Shown: positions 8,797 to 18,011, counted from the stretch's first letter. The stretch: 64,000 nucleotides of DNA from Candidatus Jingweiarchaeum tengchongense (GCA_025920705.1 JAPDLJ010000002.1:1-64000); one strand, 5' to 3'. Notes: a model not told the origin generated them from the letters alone. Numbers and translations: made by a program.

Positions 8797-9357
8797 ATGG
8801 TTTTCACAAAGACAAAGAAACTCTTGAGGAATTTTGCGAGGGGCATCACAGATGGCATTCTAACTTCTCTAGGTCTCCTCATCGGCACGTATTATAGTGG
8901 TAGTACAAGAATAATGCTGACCGTTGTACTAGCTGGTGGATTAGCGAACAGCATCTCGAACTTTACAGGTGCATTCATTGGAGAAACAGCAGAACTTTAT
9001 CGCAGGATACATCAAATAAAGAGAGACATTGGAAAAAATGATGAAAAAAGTTTGAAGATAATTGATTTTCTCAGAGCAGAGGTACTTGAAGAGGAAAGGG
9101 ATATTCATCATCGTGGAATCGTTGATGGAGTAGGTACATTCATCGGATCACTTTTTGTAATCTCTCCTGTGCTTTTCATTTCGAACATAAACAATTTATT
9201 ACTTGCCTCGTTGATGATCTCATTCCTACTCCTTTCAACACTTGGTGGCGTTATTGCTTATCTATCGAAGGAAGATGTTCTGTCACTCAGTGCCAAAATG
9301 TGCATCATTGGCCTCATCACATTGATACTCTGTTCTCTAATCTCTAAAATTGCTTAG
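8797..9357 (+). CDS. VIT1/CCC1-family-like membrane protein
   Basis: From ATG at 8797 the 186-residue protein has FARGITDGILTSLGLLIGTY, the first-helix motif of the VIT1/CCC1 family of iron/manganese transporters, and a second half-repeat starting HHRGIVDGVGTFIGSLFVI. A charged cytosolic stretch (about 60-105) lies between. An in-frame TTG at 8773 would add eight residues, but the TATA-like AGTATTTATT near 8762 fits a leaderless start at 8797. Archaeal members form a separate group; metal transport is inferred. Confidence 0.75.
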   Translation: MVFTKTKKLLRNFARGITDGILTSLGLLIGTYYSGSTRIMLTVVLAGGLANSISNFTGAFIGETAELYRRIHQIKRDIGKNDEKSLKIIDFLRAEVLEEERDIHHRGIVDGVGTFIGSLFVISPVLFISNINNLLLASLMISFLLLSTLGGVIAYLSKEDVLSLSAKMCIIGLITLILCSLISKIA

Positions 9358-9392
9358 ATAAATTTATCAATTTGAAGATGATTATTTTAATT

Positions 9393-10760
9393 ATGCAAGC
9401 AAAGCAGATATTCTCTTTGAGCTCGATTGTAATAGTAATTTTTTTAGTTGGTTGCATTGGTCAAACAACACAGATGTGCACAAATCCAGATATTTGCAGT
9501 GATGATAATCGCTGCTGTTCTGGTTACATATGTTGTGATGGTGCATGTGTTAGAGCTGAGACCTGCGCTTGCACAGGAAACATTATTTTGAGCGAACAAT
9601 TTTTGAAGAATTACACAGGTACAAATATCTCATCAGGTACAAATGTACAATTCACCATATGCGGACTTAATAAATACTGTGAAAATGAGACAGTCTACAT
9701 TAAAGAATCAAATTGCGATGCTCCAGATTATTTAACTTCATTTAAACCAGTTTATAAAAGCTCTTGTAATAATTTCGGTGGTTCGCCTTCTTTTTTCCTT
9801 ACATATGGTTCGCACACGATTTGTGCATGTATTGACATAAACAAAGATAATAAGTTTGATGGCGGGGAGAGGTCATGCAGAAGTTTCTTGATTTGTCATT
9901 CAAATCTTTCAGAGACATGCTACTCGGATGCAATGTGCTGTGAGGGTAGATGTATGAATGGCAAATGTTGCTTAACAGAAAATCAAGTGTGTAGGAATAA
10001 CGAAGAATGTTGTACGAACTTTTGTTCAAATGGCACATGTAAGGAAATACCAGTAACAACATGCGCTGGTCAGACAAAATTAGATTTACCATCCATTGTT
10101 TCTCCCCAAAGCCCGATTTCTGCAAAAATTTATGGTCTAAACTCACTCTGTGCTGGGCATAAAGTGTATCTTAAAAAACAAAATTGTACTGGCGAGATAA
10201 TCATAAGTACTACACTAGATAGCAACGGAAGTCGTTCATTCCAATTTTCCGCGCCTAGCATGCTCGGTACCCACACATATGCTGCTTGTGTTGATATTAC
10301 AGGGAATGAAACATTTGATAAGCCAGAAGAGTACACAACGAAACAGGTTAGGGTATGTTATGGACTTGGGCAAAGATGTGAGAATGATAATGAATGTTGC
10401 TGTAATATATGTGATTATGTTTGCGGGGCATGCGATGGCGATGTTAACCTATCTTTGAGTGCATACAATGTAACACCCAACGCAACGATCCTTGCAACGA
10501 TTTCTGGTTTAAGCAACAGATGCTTGAACAGGACAATTGAACTTAGACAATCAAGTTGTGTGGGTGAATTAATAAAATCATGCAATGTTGAAATGTCTTT
10601 CTGTGAGGGTGATAGATGCACTTATGGTTGCCAATTCTCATTTAATGCACCAGCACAAAACGGAACGTATAGATACTTTGCCTTTTTAGATCTCGATCTA
10701 GACGGTTTCATATGCATAAGTGAAAAAGAGTACGGGTATGCGATTGTCAATGTTATCTAG
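9393..10760 (+). CDS. Cysteine-rich secreted lipoprotein
   Basis: From ATG at 9393 the 455-residue protein begins with a hydrophobic signal and a lipobox-like LVGC, then three units each made of a cysteine-rich knot (CSDDNRCCSGYICCDGACV; QVCRNNEECCTNFCSNGTC; RCENDNECCCNICDYVCGAC) and a longer domain with CxxxxxxGLN..C....YLKxxNC. The repeated CC pairs resemble disulfide-rich inhibitor knots. Calcium-like loops DINKDNKFDGGE and DLDLDGFICISE also occur. An upstream ATG at 9378 is possible. Probably an extracellular adhesion or binding protein; not recognised beyond that. Confidence 0.65.
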   Translation: MQAKQIFSLSSIVIVIFLVGCIGQTTQMCTNPDICSDDNRCCSGYICCDGACVRAETCACTGNIILSEQFLKNYTGTNISSGTNVQFTICGLNKYCENETVYIKESNCDAPDYLTSFKPVYKSSCNNFGGSPSFFLTYGSHTICACIDINKDNKFDGGERSCRSFLICHSNLSETCYSDAMCCEGRCMNGKCCLTENQVCRNNEECCTNFCSNGTCKEIPVTTCAGQTKLDLPSIVSPQSPISAKIYGLNSLCAGHKVYLKKQNCTGEIIISTTLDSNGSRSFQFSAPSMLGTHTYAACVDITGNETFDKPEEYTTKQVRVCYGLGQRCENDNECCCNICDYVCGACDGDVNLSLSAYNVTPNATILATISGLSNRCLNRTIELRQSSCVGELIKSCNVEMSFCEGDRCTYGCQFSFNAPAQNGTYRYFAFLDLDLDGFICISEKEYGYAIVNVI

Positions 10761-11178
10761 AACTTAATCTTTTTTGCAATGTTTTTATTTCTTCGTAAGC
10801 TTTGCGTGGCGATGAAAAATTTTTGACTAATCTTTCAAATGGACACTCTTGATCGCCACTTAAAATTCTTGGTACAAGATTTTCATATTCAAAATAAATA
10901 CTCCTACTACTTAGCCACTTTTTTGCCTCTTTACTCATAATGGTCGCGAATACTGCATCAACTTTTGTATAGCTGCAAAGCATCGCTACCGCCTTTCCGA
11001 CGATTTTATCCGCCACCGAAGCACCATTCATCTTTTCCCCCAGATCGTCAATCGCTACGAGAAAGCCGCGTATTCCACTCAACCTTGATTTAAATATTAT
11101 TTGATGATTTTTTACAATTATTAAATTAAATCCCCTCTTCTTTAGTTCTTCTCTCGCAATTCTAACATCATCCATCAT
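10753..11178 (-). CDS. DUF1893 family protein
   Basis: The 141-residue protein has the DUF1893 hallmarks: an N-terminal NLIIVKNHQIIFKSRLSGI, then KIVGKAVAMLCSYTKVDAVF with a conserved GKA-x-A-x-L segment, and a late NRxxxxxCPFE-like region (QECPFERLVKNF). The family (TM1506-like) has a cytidine-deaminase-like fold of unclear activity; some members are annotated as ligand sensors. Its start overlaps the upstream gene as ATGA; its 3' end overlaps the convergent lipoprotein gene by 8 bases. Confidence 0.8.
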   Translation of the reverse strand: MMDDVRIAREELKKRGFNLIIVKNHQIIFKSRLSGIRGFLVAIDDLGEKMNGASVADKIVGKAVAMLCSYTKVDAVFATIMSKEAKKWLSSRSIYFEYENLVPRILSGDQECPFERLVKNFSSPRKAYEEIKTLQKRLSSR

Positions 11179-12086
11179 TTTTCTTCTCTTAGCGAATTTA
11201 TTTCTGCTCTGAGTTCAATGATCTGCTTTTCATAATCTCGCATTATTTCATTGAATGTTTTCTCCTCCATCTTTCCCTTGAAAAATTCTTTTTGTACCTC
11301 ATCTTTTTTTCTTTTTATTTGCTCAATTTTTTGCTCCAATTCCCTTATCACTTCTTCTCTATCCGCCTTCGTTTTCTTAATTCTCTGAGTAATTCTTTTT
11401 AAATCTTCACTGAAACTTTTAATATTGATTTGTTTTATTTTTTCACCTGATTTGTACAGAAATTTATTTAATAGTACAATTAGAAGTATGAAGAAAATCA
11501 CTTGTAACATTATCGTAATCACATTCGATTTTCTCTTTAAATCAATCTGTACATGGAAAGGCACATTTTTTTCCAGATTCTTTGCAAAATCGATCACAAT
11601 TTCATTTTCAATCTTTAACCTGTACACAGCTGGATCAATTCGTTCTAATTCATAATCTTTAGGCAGAAAAATCCTGATTGAAAGATTTGAGACGTCTTCA
11701 GTATTCAAGAAAACAAACTCAATTGAATTTACCCCATCCTTTTGTTTTACTATACCCATAAAATTTGCTTTTATGTTGTAGTTAATCTTTTCGCCTTGTT
11801 GTATTGGTTTTGGGAAAAACACAATTATTTTTGAATCATCAACTTCATATCTCATCCTTTCGGATATAAATCCAAGCTTGGTTACTTCCACGTTGCTGAA
11901 TGTTAAGTTGTAAAATGTGATTTCTTGCCTGTCAACTGTTCTCTGCGCAATGAACTCAACTAACAAATCAGCCTGCATATTACCATCTGATATATGTCGC
12001 AGTTCTAGAGCAATCCTACTGTCAGCATGAGCAAGATTTACCAAAAGTAGTGCAAATGAAATGAGTACATAATACCTAATTTTCAT
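11175..12086 (-). CDS. Exported, membrane-anchored coiled-coil protein
   Basis: The 303-residue protein has a signal peptide (MKIRYYVLISFALLLVNLAHA), an extracellular beta-rich domain (about 22-185), one membrane helix (about 192-214) and a cytoplasmic coiled coil rich in Glu/Lys (about 222-303, EELEQKIEQIKRKKDEVQKE). The design suits a sensor or tether linking the surface to the cytoplasm. No family is recognised. It is followed by the DUF1893 gene in an overlapping pair. Confidence 0.7.
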   Translation of the reverse strand: MKIRYYVLISFALLLVNLAHADSRIALELRHISDGNMQADLLVEFIAQRTVDRQEITFYNLTFSNVEVTKLGFISERMRYEVDDSKIIVFFPKPIQQGEKINYNIKANFMGIVKQKDGVNSIEFVFLNTEDVSNLSIRIFLPKDYELERIDPAVYRLKIENEIVIDFAKNLEKNVPFHVQIDLKRKSNVITIMLQVIFFILLIVLLNKFLYKSGEKIKQINIKSFSEDLKRITQRIKKTKADREEVIRELEQKIEQIKRKKDEVQKEFFKGKMEEKTFNEIMRDYEKQIIELRAEINSLREEK

Positions 12087-12149
12087 AATTATTAGATAAT
12101 TTTCTAGAAATAAAAGATTTGTTTTTTGATATTTAAATAAAAAATAAAA

Positions 12150-12205
12150 ATTTCAGATCGCCCGTCATTAATCACAGATCATTGCTCATGAGCTTCATCA
12201 TCAAA
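12150..12205 (-). ncRNA. Box C/D guide sRNA with two 12-nt guides
   Basis: On the minus strand: box C ATGATGA (12195-12201), 12-nt guide AGCTCATGAGCA, box D' ATGA, 3-nt spacer, box C' GTGATTA, 12-nt guide ATGACGGGCGAT, box D CTGA (12153-12156), then a T-rich run. This is the symmetric archaeal C/D sRNA layout. By the D+5 rule the D' guide pairs 11 bases of unspliced elongator tRNA-Met (gene at 32840-32928) and points to C34; the D guide pairs with the universal CGCCCGUC of 16S rRNA and points to C1402 (E. coli numbering). Box D' is a non-consensus AUGA and C' has one mismatch. A TTAAATAA box about 26 bases upstream (near 12228) could drive it divergently from the aMBF1 gene. Confidence 0.85.
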
Positions 12206-12240
12206 ATTTTTATATGTTTAACATTTATTTAAGTCTTTGT

Positions 12241-12696
12241 ATGGTAATTTGCGAACTTTGCGGTAAAGAAGTGGAAAAGACATTAGATGTCAGCATCGAA
12301 GGTTCTGTACTTAGGCTATGCGAGTCATGCTCGAAGTTTGGTAAGGTCATCAAAGAAAATAAAATTGTACCAAAAAAAGTTGAAAAAGAGGAGGAAGAGA
12401 AAGAAATAACAATTGTTGAAAACTATGCTGAAATTTTCAGAGAACTGAGAGAAAAGCTTGGATTAACGCAAGAAGAATTCGCTCGCAAGCTCAATGTGAA
12501 AGAAAGTGAAATAAAGAAAATTGAAAGTTCAAAGCTCGAACCTGACATCAATCTAGCACTAAAAATTGAAAAAATGTTTGGAGTTAAATTAATCGAGGAA
12601 GGATTTAATGTTTTATACAATAAAAGAGAGGAGAAGATAGGCAACTTGACAATCGGGGACGTTATTAAACTTAAGAAAAAGAAGAATTTTCGTTAA
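12241..12696 (+). CDS. aMBF1-type regulator (zinc ribbon plus HTH)
   Basis: From ATG at 12241 the 151-residue protein has an N-terminal zinc ribbon (MVICELCGKEV ... LCESC), a charged linker and a Cro-type HTH (about 57-110, REKLGLTQEEFARKLNVKES), the layout of archaeal multiprotein bridging factor 1 (TIGR00270). In archaea it binds ribosomes or basal factors. An upstream in-frame ATG at 12214 exists, but the TATA-like TTTATATG near 12210 fits a leaderless start at 12241. It is divergent from the box C/D RNA. Confidence 0.9.
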   Translation: MVICELCGKEVEKTLDVSIEGSVLRLCESCSKFGKVIKENKIVPKKVEKEEEEKEITIVENYAEIFRELREKLGLTQEEFARKLNVKESEIKKIESSKLEPDINLALKIEKMFGVKLIEEGFNVLYNKREEKIGNLTIGDVIKLKKKKNFR

Positions 12697-12728
12697 GTTT
12701 AAATTTAAAGTTATTTTAAATAAATCCA

Positions 12729-13130
12729 ATGAAGTCTCAAGTGGCCATTGAATACATGATATTAATTTCTTTAATTCTACTACTCTTAGTACCTATCTGG
12801 ATCTATCTTATGCTTTCAAGGATACAGCTTCAAGATGATCTTTCAATTTCATACGCCAAAGATGCGGTCAATCGAATAAAAGATGCAGCCGATTTGGTTT
12901 ACATCCAAGGAAGTCCGGCTCGAGTGAAAGTGAATATTTATATTCCAGAAAATGTGCACAGCATAAATTTTACTGATAGGACGATCATCATCAAATTAAG
13001 GACAAGTGCTGGTCTCGTTGACATTCATGCAGAAACATTAGCTAACATTACAGGACAGCTGCCTGTTCAAAGCGGATACTACGAAGTAATTGTTAAATCC
13101 GAAGTGGGTTATGTGAATGTCACGATCTAA
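12729..13130 (+). CDS. Type IV pilin-like protein with class III signal
   Basis: The 133-residue protein begins MKSQVAIEYMILISLILLLL. The QVAIEYMIL segment matches the archaeal QxSxExxxL class III signal with Ala for Ser, cut by a prepilin peptidase after a short basic leader. One hydrophobic helix is followed by a beta-rich head with DADLVYIQGSPARVKV-like features. It opens a run of five overlapping surface genes; its stop overlaps the next start by 14 bases. Confidence 0.8.
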   Translation: MKSQVAIEYMILISLILLLLVPIWIYLMLSRIQLQDDLSISYAKDAVNRIKDAADLVYIQGSPARVKVNIYIPENVHSINFTDRTIIIKLRTSAGLVDIHAETLANITGQLPVQSGYYEVIVKSEVGYVNVTI

Positions 13131-13509
13131 GTCTCAAATAATCGCGGAAACGCTTTTTGTATATGCAATCTTATTTGCATTTTCAATGATCATGATAATC
13201 TACATATTCGATCAAAATACACAAATGTTGGAAGAAAGAAAAAGGGCAGAAGCAAATAGAATTTCTTCAGATATTGTGGATGCAATAAATACAGCTGTGA
13301 TTGAGGGTGATGGCTTCTCAATTACCTTCACAACACCACCAGACATATTGGGGACGAACTACACGCTAAACATCGATGATGGGGCATTATTGGTTGAATG
13401 GAGCAATCATACGTTAAGTAAAACAATTCTCACCAAGAATGTGTATGGTACATTAAAAAAAGGCACAAATACTGTGAGAAATGAAAATGGGCAGATTTTT
13501 ATTGAATAA
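13117..13509 (+). CDS. Pilin-like protein
   Basis: The 130-residue protein has a short basic leader MSRSK followed by SQIIAETLFVYAILFAFSMI, a pilin-type hydrophobic segment with Glu at the usual +5 position, then a small head domain. It overlaps both neighbours (14 bases upstream, 29 downstream), so the genes are made together. Probably a minor pilin. Confidence 0.72.
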   Translation: MSRSKSQIIAETLFVYAILFAFSMIMIIYIFDQNTQMLEERKRAEANRISSDIVDAINTAVIEGDGFSITFTTPPDILGTNYTLNIDDGALLVEWSNHTLSKTILTKNVYGTLKKGTNTVRNENGQIFIE

Positions 13510-14014
13510 AAAAGCACAAGTATTATCTGCTGATTTAGTGGTAAGCATTTTCATATTCACAATTATCATCTCTTTGTTTTTTATTTTTTGGAGAAATGTA
13601 TATAACAACCTGACAATGCAGGAAAAGTTTTTAGAATTACAATATTCGGCAATAAGAATCTCAAATATGCTCGTGAAGACAACCGGTTATCCAAGCAATT
13701 GGAATTCAACCAATGTTGTTCAGATTGGGCTTGCATCAGAGGCAAATGTACTCTCAATTGAAAAGTTAAGAGTTTTCTTGGATATTAATTACGCTGAAAT
13801 CAAGAGAATAATGAAAATAAGTGAGGATTTTAGGGTAAGAGTGAAATACAGAAATGGTAGTACGATTTTGGATAATCTTGGCTTGCCATTAGAAAAGGGA
13901 TTGGAACCATCTCCAAGCGCCAAGATAATCGTTCCCATAGAAAGACCATGTCTATTAAAATTAGAAAATGTAACTGTAATTTGTATCTTTGAGTTTAAGT
14001 TGTGGTCAACATGA
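13481..14014 (+). CDS. Pilin-like membrane protein
   Basis: The 177-residue protein starts MKMGRFLLNKKAQVLSADL and continues into VVSIFIFTIIISLFFIF, a pilin-like leader and helix with Asp in place of the usual Glu. The rest is a soluble extracellular domain with no recognised family. It overlaps the previous gene by 29 bases in another frame and its stop overlaps the VWA adhesin start as ATGA. Confidence 0.68.
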   Translation: MKMGRFLLNKKAQVLSADLVVSIFIFTIIISLFFIFWRNVYNNLTMQEKFLELQYSAIRISNMLVKTTGYPSNWNSTNVVQIGLASEANVLSIEKLRVFLDINYAEIKRIMKISEDFRVRVKYRNGSTILDNLGLPLEKGLEPSPSAKIIVPIERPCLLKLENVTVICIFEFKLWST

Positions 14015-16779
14015 AAAAAGGTTTTGTAATTCCACTTGATATGACAATCGCGATTATCATATTACTATTTACCTCAACCATATTCACATTCTTTCAGTAT
14101 GGGCTTGAGACACCGGGAATAATCTATGAGCTTTCATATCAAAGGGCTGAAGATACGCTCACGATCTTGCAAAAAACAAAGATTGCTTATGTAACAGATG
14201 ATCCCGTCGTAACACAATACATCAATCAAGGGATGATCACAGAAGAAGACATGAATAAAACGATATTGGACTTGATTGGTACATTTTGGTCCGAGGGAAA
14301 GGTTGATTTGGCCGTCAATTTATCAAAGAGTATTTTTGATTCACTATTACCACCAGAAGTTGGTTACGAAATTGTAATAGGGAACGACACTATTTATAGT
14401 CGACCAGGTGTATTGGGTAGTATTTTCAGAGTGAGGACAGTTGTCTCTGGTTTCAAAACCGGAGAAGCACCACTAGGTTGCATCGCAAGCGCCTACATAG
14501 AAAAAATTAAAGGAAAACGAACCGCATCTTACTATTACTTTGGTGGTTTTACTGGTCAGGGAAATTTAACCTTTTATATTTATGATATTCCAAGCGATGC
14601 AATCATAGAAAGCATCTATCTAGAACTCAGCACCGTGGCAAATGCCACTTTATACATAAATGGAAATTTTTGTCAATCATTAAATAAGAAATATCCAAAT
14701 TACACCGTTGAAAATTGGACAATATTTGATCAAAATTGCATCAATAACATCAGCAAGGGAGTGGCAAACCTATTCACCATTAACTTCTCTTCCCCAGTTA
14801 CGAGTGCATACATTGGTGGCGGTTACATAAAGATCACGTATGATACTGCACAGATGAATGTTCCTCTGGGCAATGTGATGCAATACAACTTCACAGGAAT
14901 TTCTGGTGTTATCAACCTGTATGATTCATTTTATATTCCAGGAAATTTAACATCGATGGAGATGCATTTGGAATTTTTAAGTAACTATTCAACTTTTTTC
15001 AATATTGGTAACAAAACAATTTTTGAGAATAATGGAAGTAATACTACACAAATCATTGATTTCAATGATTCGTATCTATCACAAATTTTGAATTACAGTG
15101 AGATAAGCTTGGAAACAATTCCATTGCGCTTCGGTATGAAGGCATTTAACATCACGATTCAACAGAATGCTGATGTCATTTTGATCACAGATTTATCTGG
15201 AAGTATGGATTGGAGATTAGATAGCGAAAATACAGGAATAGCCAGAAATTGTACTGATCCTTTATTGAATAGTTCAAATACAAAAAGAATAAGCTTAGCA
15301 AAATGTTTGGACAAGGAATTCGTTGATATCATATTAAATACTTCTGGAAATAGGGTTGGATTGGTTGGATTTTATAGTGACAATTCACCACCATACAAAG
15401 GAAGAACAATCATTCACGATTTATCCGATAATAAGACAAGCTTATACAATGCAATCGACAGCTATTTTATCCAGGGTGGAACATGTATCTGCTGTGGTAT
15501 AAACAGGGCTTATAACATTTTGAGTGCGCAGAGCAATGCATCAAGGAAAAAATTCATCGTTGTAATGTCAGATGGAATACCAACACACCAATGTGGCTCA
15601 AGTGGTACAGATGAGTGTCAAGGGATTAGAGATGGTTCTCCGGCAAATGAGGGTTTGTGGTTAGGTTGGGGGGCCGGATGTTATGGTGGAGGAGACGATT
15701 GTAATACGACCGATTGCTTGTGTGCGATGCAAAATGCGAATTGGTCTTCATGCAGGTCATACAATAATTTGAATGCGACCGTATATTCAATTGGATTCGG
15801 ACCTGTTGCAAGCTGTTGGAGTGCAAATTGGACATTGAGATCAATTGCTGATTGTGGACATGGCAGTTACTATGCAAGCAGCGATGCAGATGAACTCAAA
15901 CAAATTTACAGAAGTATCGCAGAATCGATCTTGAATGCATCTTACACCACACAATTGATAGAGGTAACAAATGTAACAAACACAATATTATATCCATCTT
16001 CTTACATTAAATTTAATTACACACCCATTGTACCGCAATATGGTTACTCTGAAATATCTATAAAAGGTGATACAAAACCTTTCAGCGGTTGCAATGGAAG
16101 TTTTTTTGTTCCAGGTCAATTACAAATTGATGACGTTCAAGTTACATCTTACTCATTTGATTATTGGACGGATAAAATATTTGTGAATAATAGCATTACA
16201 AATGGTAGTTTGATCAATGTCTTTAATCTTTCAAAGTTTGGTAGTGATTATAAAAAACTTGGTGATCCATATGCGATCAAATTTCCAGCTTACTTCATTG
16301 GATCAAACGAGACTAATTACATTAACATTCTGCTTGCCCTGAGTCCGACAAATCAAAGCACAAATTGTTCAGCTGGTGATAGGGTCATTTACACTGGTAG
16401 AATTAGAACACCAATTATCTACTCAAATGTCCTACCATTTTGCAAAGGAAGCAATGTGAGCGTTTGCTTTGATAAAGATCACGATGGCTATGCAGATGGT
16501 TGTTCATACATTGCAATCGGTAAAAATCTTCCGAATTTCAATGCCACACCAAAAACCGTGGAGGATTTGAATCCAAATGAAAACGCAGTAGATCAAGTTT
16601 TCCTACAACTTTTAGATGCATTAAACTTTGTTACAATACCAGCGAACACTGGTAGATCAGGAAATTTCACGAATCCGATTGACATAGAACTCGTTTCGGA
16701 ACTGAATTTTGATACTGTTGATACAGCAAACGTACCATCTCTTTGGCAACCCGTATCAATTGAGGTGAGAATTTCATGA
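14011..16779 (+). CDS. Large surface protein with VWA (MIDAS) domain
   Basis: From ATG at 14011 (ATGA overlap) the 922-residue protein has a pilin-like N-terminal anchor (KKGFVIPLDMTIAIIILLF), beta-sandwich regions rich in Asn/Thr and likely glycosylated, and a von Willebrand A domain: VILITDLSGSMDW (MIDAS DxSxS, about 389-401) and the later VVMSDGIPTH. Near the C-terminus a calcium-type loop CFDKDHDGYADGC occurs. A cysteine cluster CICCG lies inside the VWA domain. It is probably a metal-dependent adhesin carried at a pilus tip or on the cell surface, by analogy with pilus-tip VWA adhesins. Confidence 0.82.
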   Translation: MKKGFVIPLDMTIAIIILLFTSTIFTFFQYGLETPGIIYELSYQRAEDTLTILQKTKIAYVTDDPVVTQYINQGMITEEDMNKTILDLIGTFWSEGKVDLAVNLSKSIFDSLLPPEVGYEIVIGNDTIYSRPGVLGSIFRVRTVVSGFKTGEAPLGCIASAYIEKIKGKRTASYYYFGGFTGQGNLTFYIYDIPSDAIIESIYLELSTVANATLYINGNFCQSLNKKYPNYTVENWTIFDQNCINNISKGVANLFTINFSSPVTSAYIGGGYIKITYDTAQMNVPLGNVMQYNFTGISGVINLYDSFYIPGNLTSMEMHLEFLSNYSTFFNIGNKTIFENNGSNTTQIIDFNDSYLSQILNYSEISLETIPLRFGMKAFNITIQQNADVILITDLSGSMDWRLDSENTGIARNCTDPLLNSSNTKRISLAKCLDKEFVDIILNTSGNRVGLVGFYSDNSPPYKGRTIIHDLSDNKTSLYNAIDSYFIQGGTCICCGINRAYNILSAQSNASRKKFIVVMSDGIPTHQCGSSGTDECQGIRDGSPANEGLWLGWGAGCYGGGDDCNTTDCLCAMQNANWSSCRSYNNLNATVYSIGFGPVASCWSANWTLRSIADCGHGSYYASSDADELKQIYRSIAESILNASYTTQLIEVTNVTNTILYPSSYIKFNYTPIVPQYGYSEISIKGDTKPFSGCNGSFFVPGQLQIDDVQVTSYSFDYWTDKIFVNNSITNGSLINVFNLSKFGSDYKKLGDPYAIKFPAYFIGSNETNYINILLALSPTNQSTNCSAGDRVIYTGRIRTPIIYSNVLPFCKGSNVSVCFDKDHDGYADGCSYIAIGKNLPNFNATPKTVEDLNPNENAVDQVFLQLLDALNFVTIPANTGRSGNFTNPIDIELVSELNFDTVDTANVPSLWQPVSIEVRIS

Positions 16780-18011
16780 AAAGAGGCATAAGTTTCAGCA
16801 TCATCACATTCTTGTTTCTGATACCAATACTCACGTTCATAATCACATACTCAGAATCAATGCAATCAATCAGGAGGGAAAGCATAAAAAAGATTCTATC
16901 TGATCAAAATATCTTCTTTTCTAAAACTTTGCTTAATGACCTAGAGAAAATGATATGGATAACGGGGAAACGAGCGATAATTTCAGCAATACAAAGAGTG
17001 ATTAAGTATGGTACACCACTGAACGATTCCATTTCCGTTATAAAAGAGCTGATGCAAAACGGTACGATTTTTGGTGTAAATGAAACCCTAATGCAAAACA
17101 ACACAATCGGTTACTGGATAAACTTAATCCAATTGGAACAAAATGTATCTGCTTTCAATTTTTCAATCGCTTATTCAAATTTAGAGGTTGATTGGGAATC
17201 ATTTAATTGCATTTTTAATGTTTCATTCTCAATTAATGTTTCTGACATTTCAAATACAACCAGGTCCACGAGGATTGGAAATATCTCAATTCTTGTTTCA
17301 ATCGAAAAGATGGAAGATCCGATTTATCCACTATACACGAATGGATTGTTTAGAAAAAGTATAAAAATTTGTAATTCAACACTTCCCGAGGTTCGTAGTT
17401 TGGCTTTTGGTACAATCGCGAGTAAAAATGTCACAGGTATATCAGTCATTGGCCTCTCATCAAATTTAACTTACATTCAATCAATTCAAAACAAATCAGA
17501 TAAAATACTCGTCACAGATAACCTGACGATCATAGGTTCTGCCTTAATAAATGCATTTAAAGGAGTCGTTGCGGATCATAGCGATTTACCAGCAGGTATT
17601 ACAGTACCATATATCATAAACACAACAAATGCAACAACATCCATACCAGACGCACGTTTAATATATTTGGACGAAATCACGAAGAAAGTTTGGGACATTG
17701 AAAAATTTGAAGATACAATAAATACTGGTTGTTACCATATTTCATTGAATGGTTCAAACATTTTTGGTAGGTTAGAGGGAAAATTGAATTCTACGGGGAA
17801 TAAATCAGGCATTGAAAGTTTCGTTGATGTTAGAAAATTAATTTCAATGGATATACCAGTGAAAGAAAACCAAACACTTATTGATTATCTCTATTTTAGT
17901 AACAACTCTCATCCAGGATGTAAAGTAAGGGGCATCAATGAAACGTGGTTTAGAATTGATCCCTGGAATGCTGAAAGATACGGAGTAGGAGAGATTTTAG
18001 ATTGTAGTTAG
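16776..18011 (+). CDS. Pilin-like surface protein of the VWA locus
   Basis: The 411-residue protein begins MKRGISFSIITFLFLIPILTFII, a short basic leader plus a helix, then a long Asn/Ser/Thr-rich extracellular region with many NxS/T sites. Its start overlaps the VWA adhesin stop as ATGA, and it closes the five-gene set. No family recognised. Its stop overlaps the convergent gene by 4 bases. Confidence 0.7.
   Translation: MKRGISFSIITFLFLIPILTFIITYSESMQSIRRESIKKILSDQNIFFSKTLLNDLEKMIWITGKRAIISAIQRVIKYGTPLNDSISVIKELMQNGTIFGVNETLMQNNTIGYWINLIQLEQNVSAFNFSIAYSNLEVDWESFNCIFNVSFSINVSDISNTTRSTRIGNISILVSIEKMEDPIYPLYTNGLFRKSIKICNSTLPEVRSLAFGTIASKNVTGISVIGLSSNLTYIQSIQNKSDKILVTDNLTIIGSALINAFKGVVADHSDLPAGITVPYIINTTNATTSIPDARLIYLDEITKKVWDIEKFEDTINTGCYHISLNGSNIFGRLEGKLNSTGNKSGIESFVDVRKLISMDIPVKENQTLIDYLYFSNNSHPGCKVRGINETWFRIDPWNAERYGVGEILDCS

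Noticed and set aside
15626-15877. Antisense reading frame inside the VWA gene
   Set aside because: It is rich in His, Ser and Asn with no motif and lies opposite a conserved domain; a shadow of the real gene.
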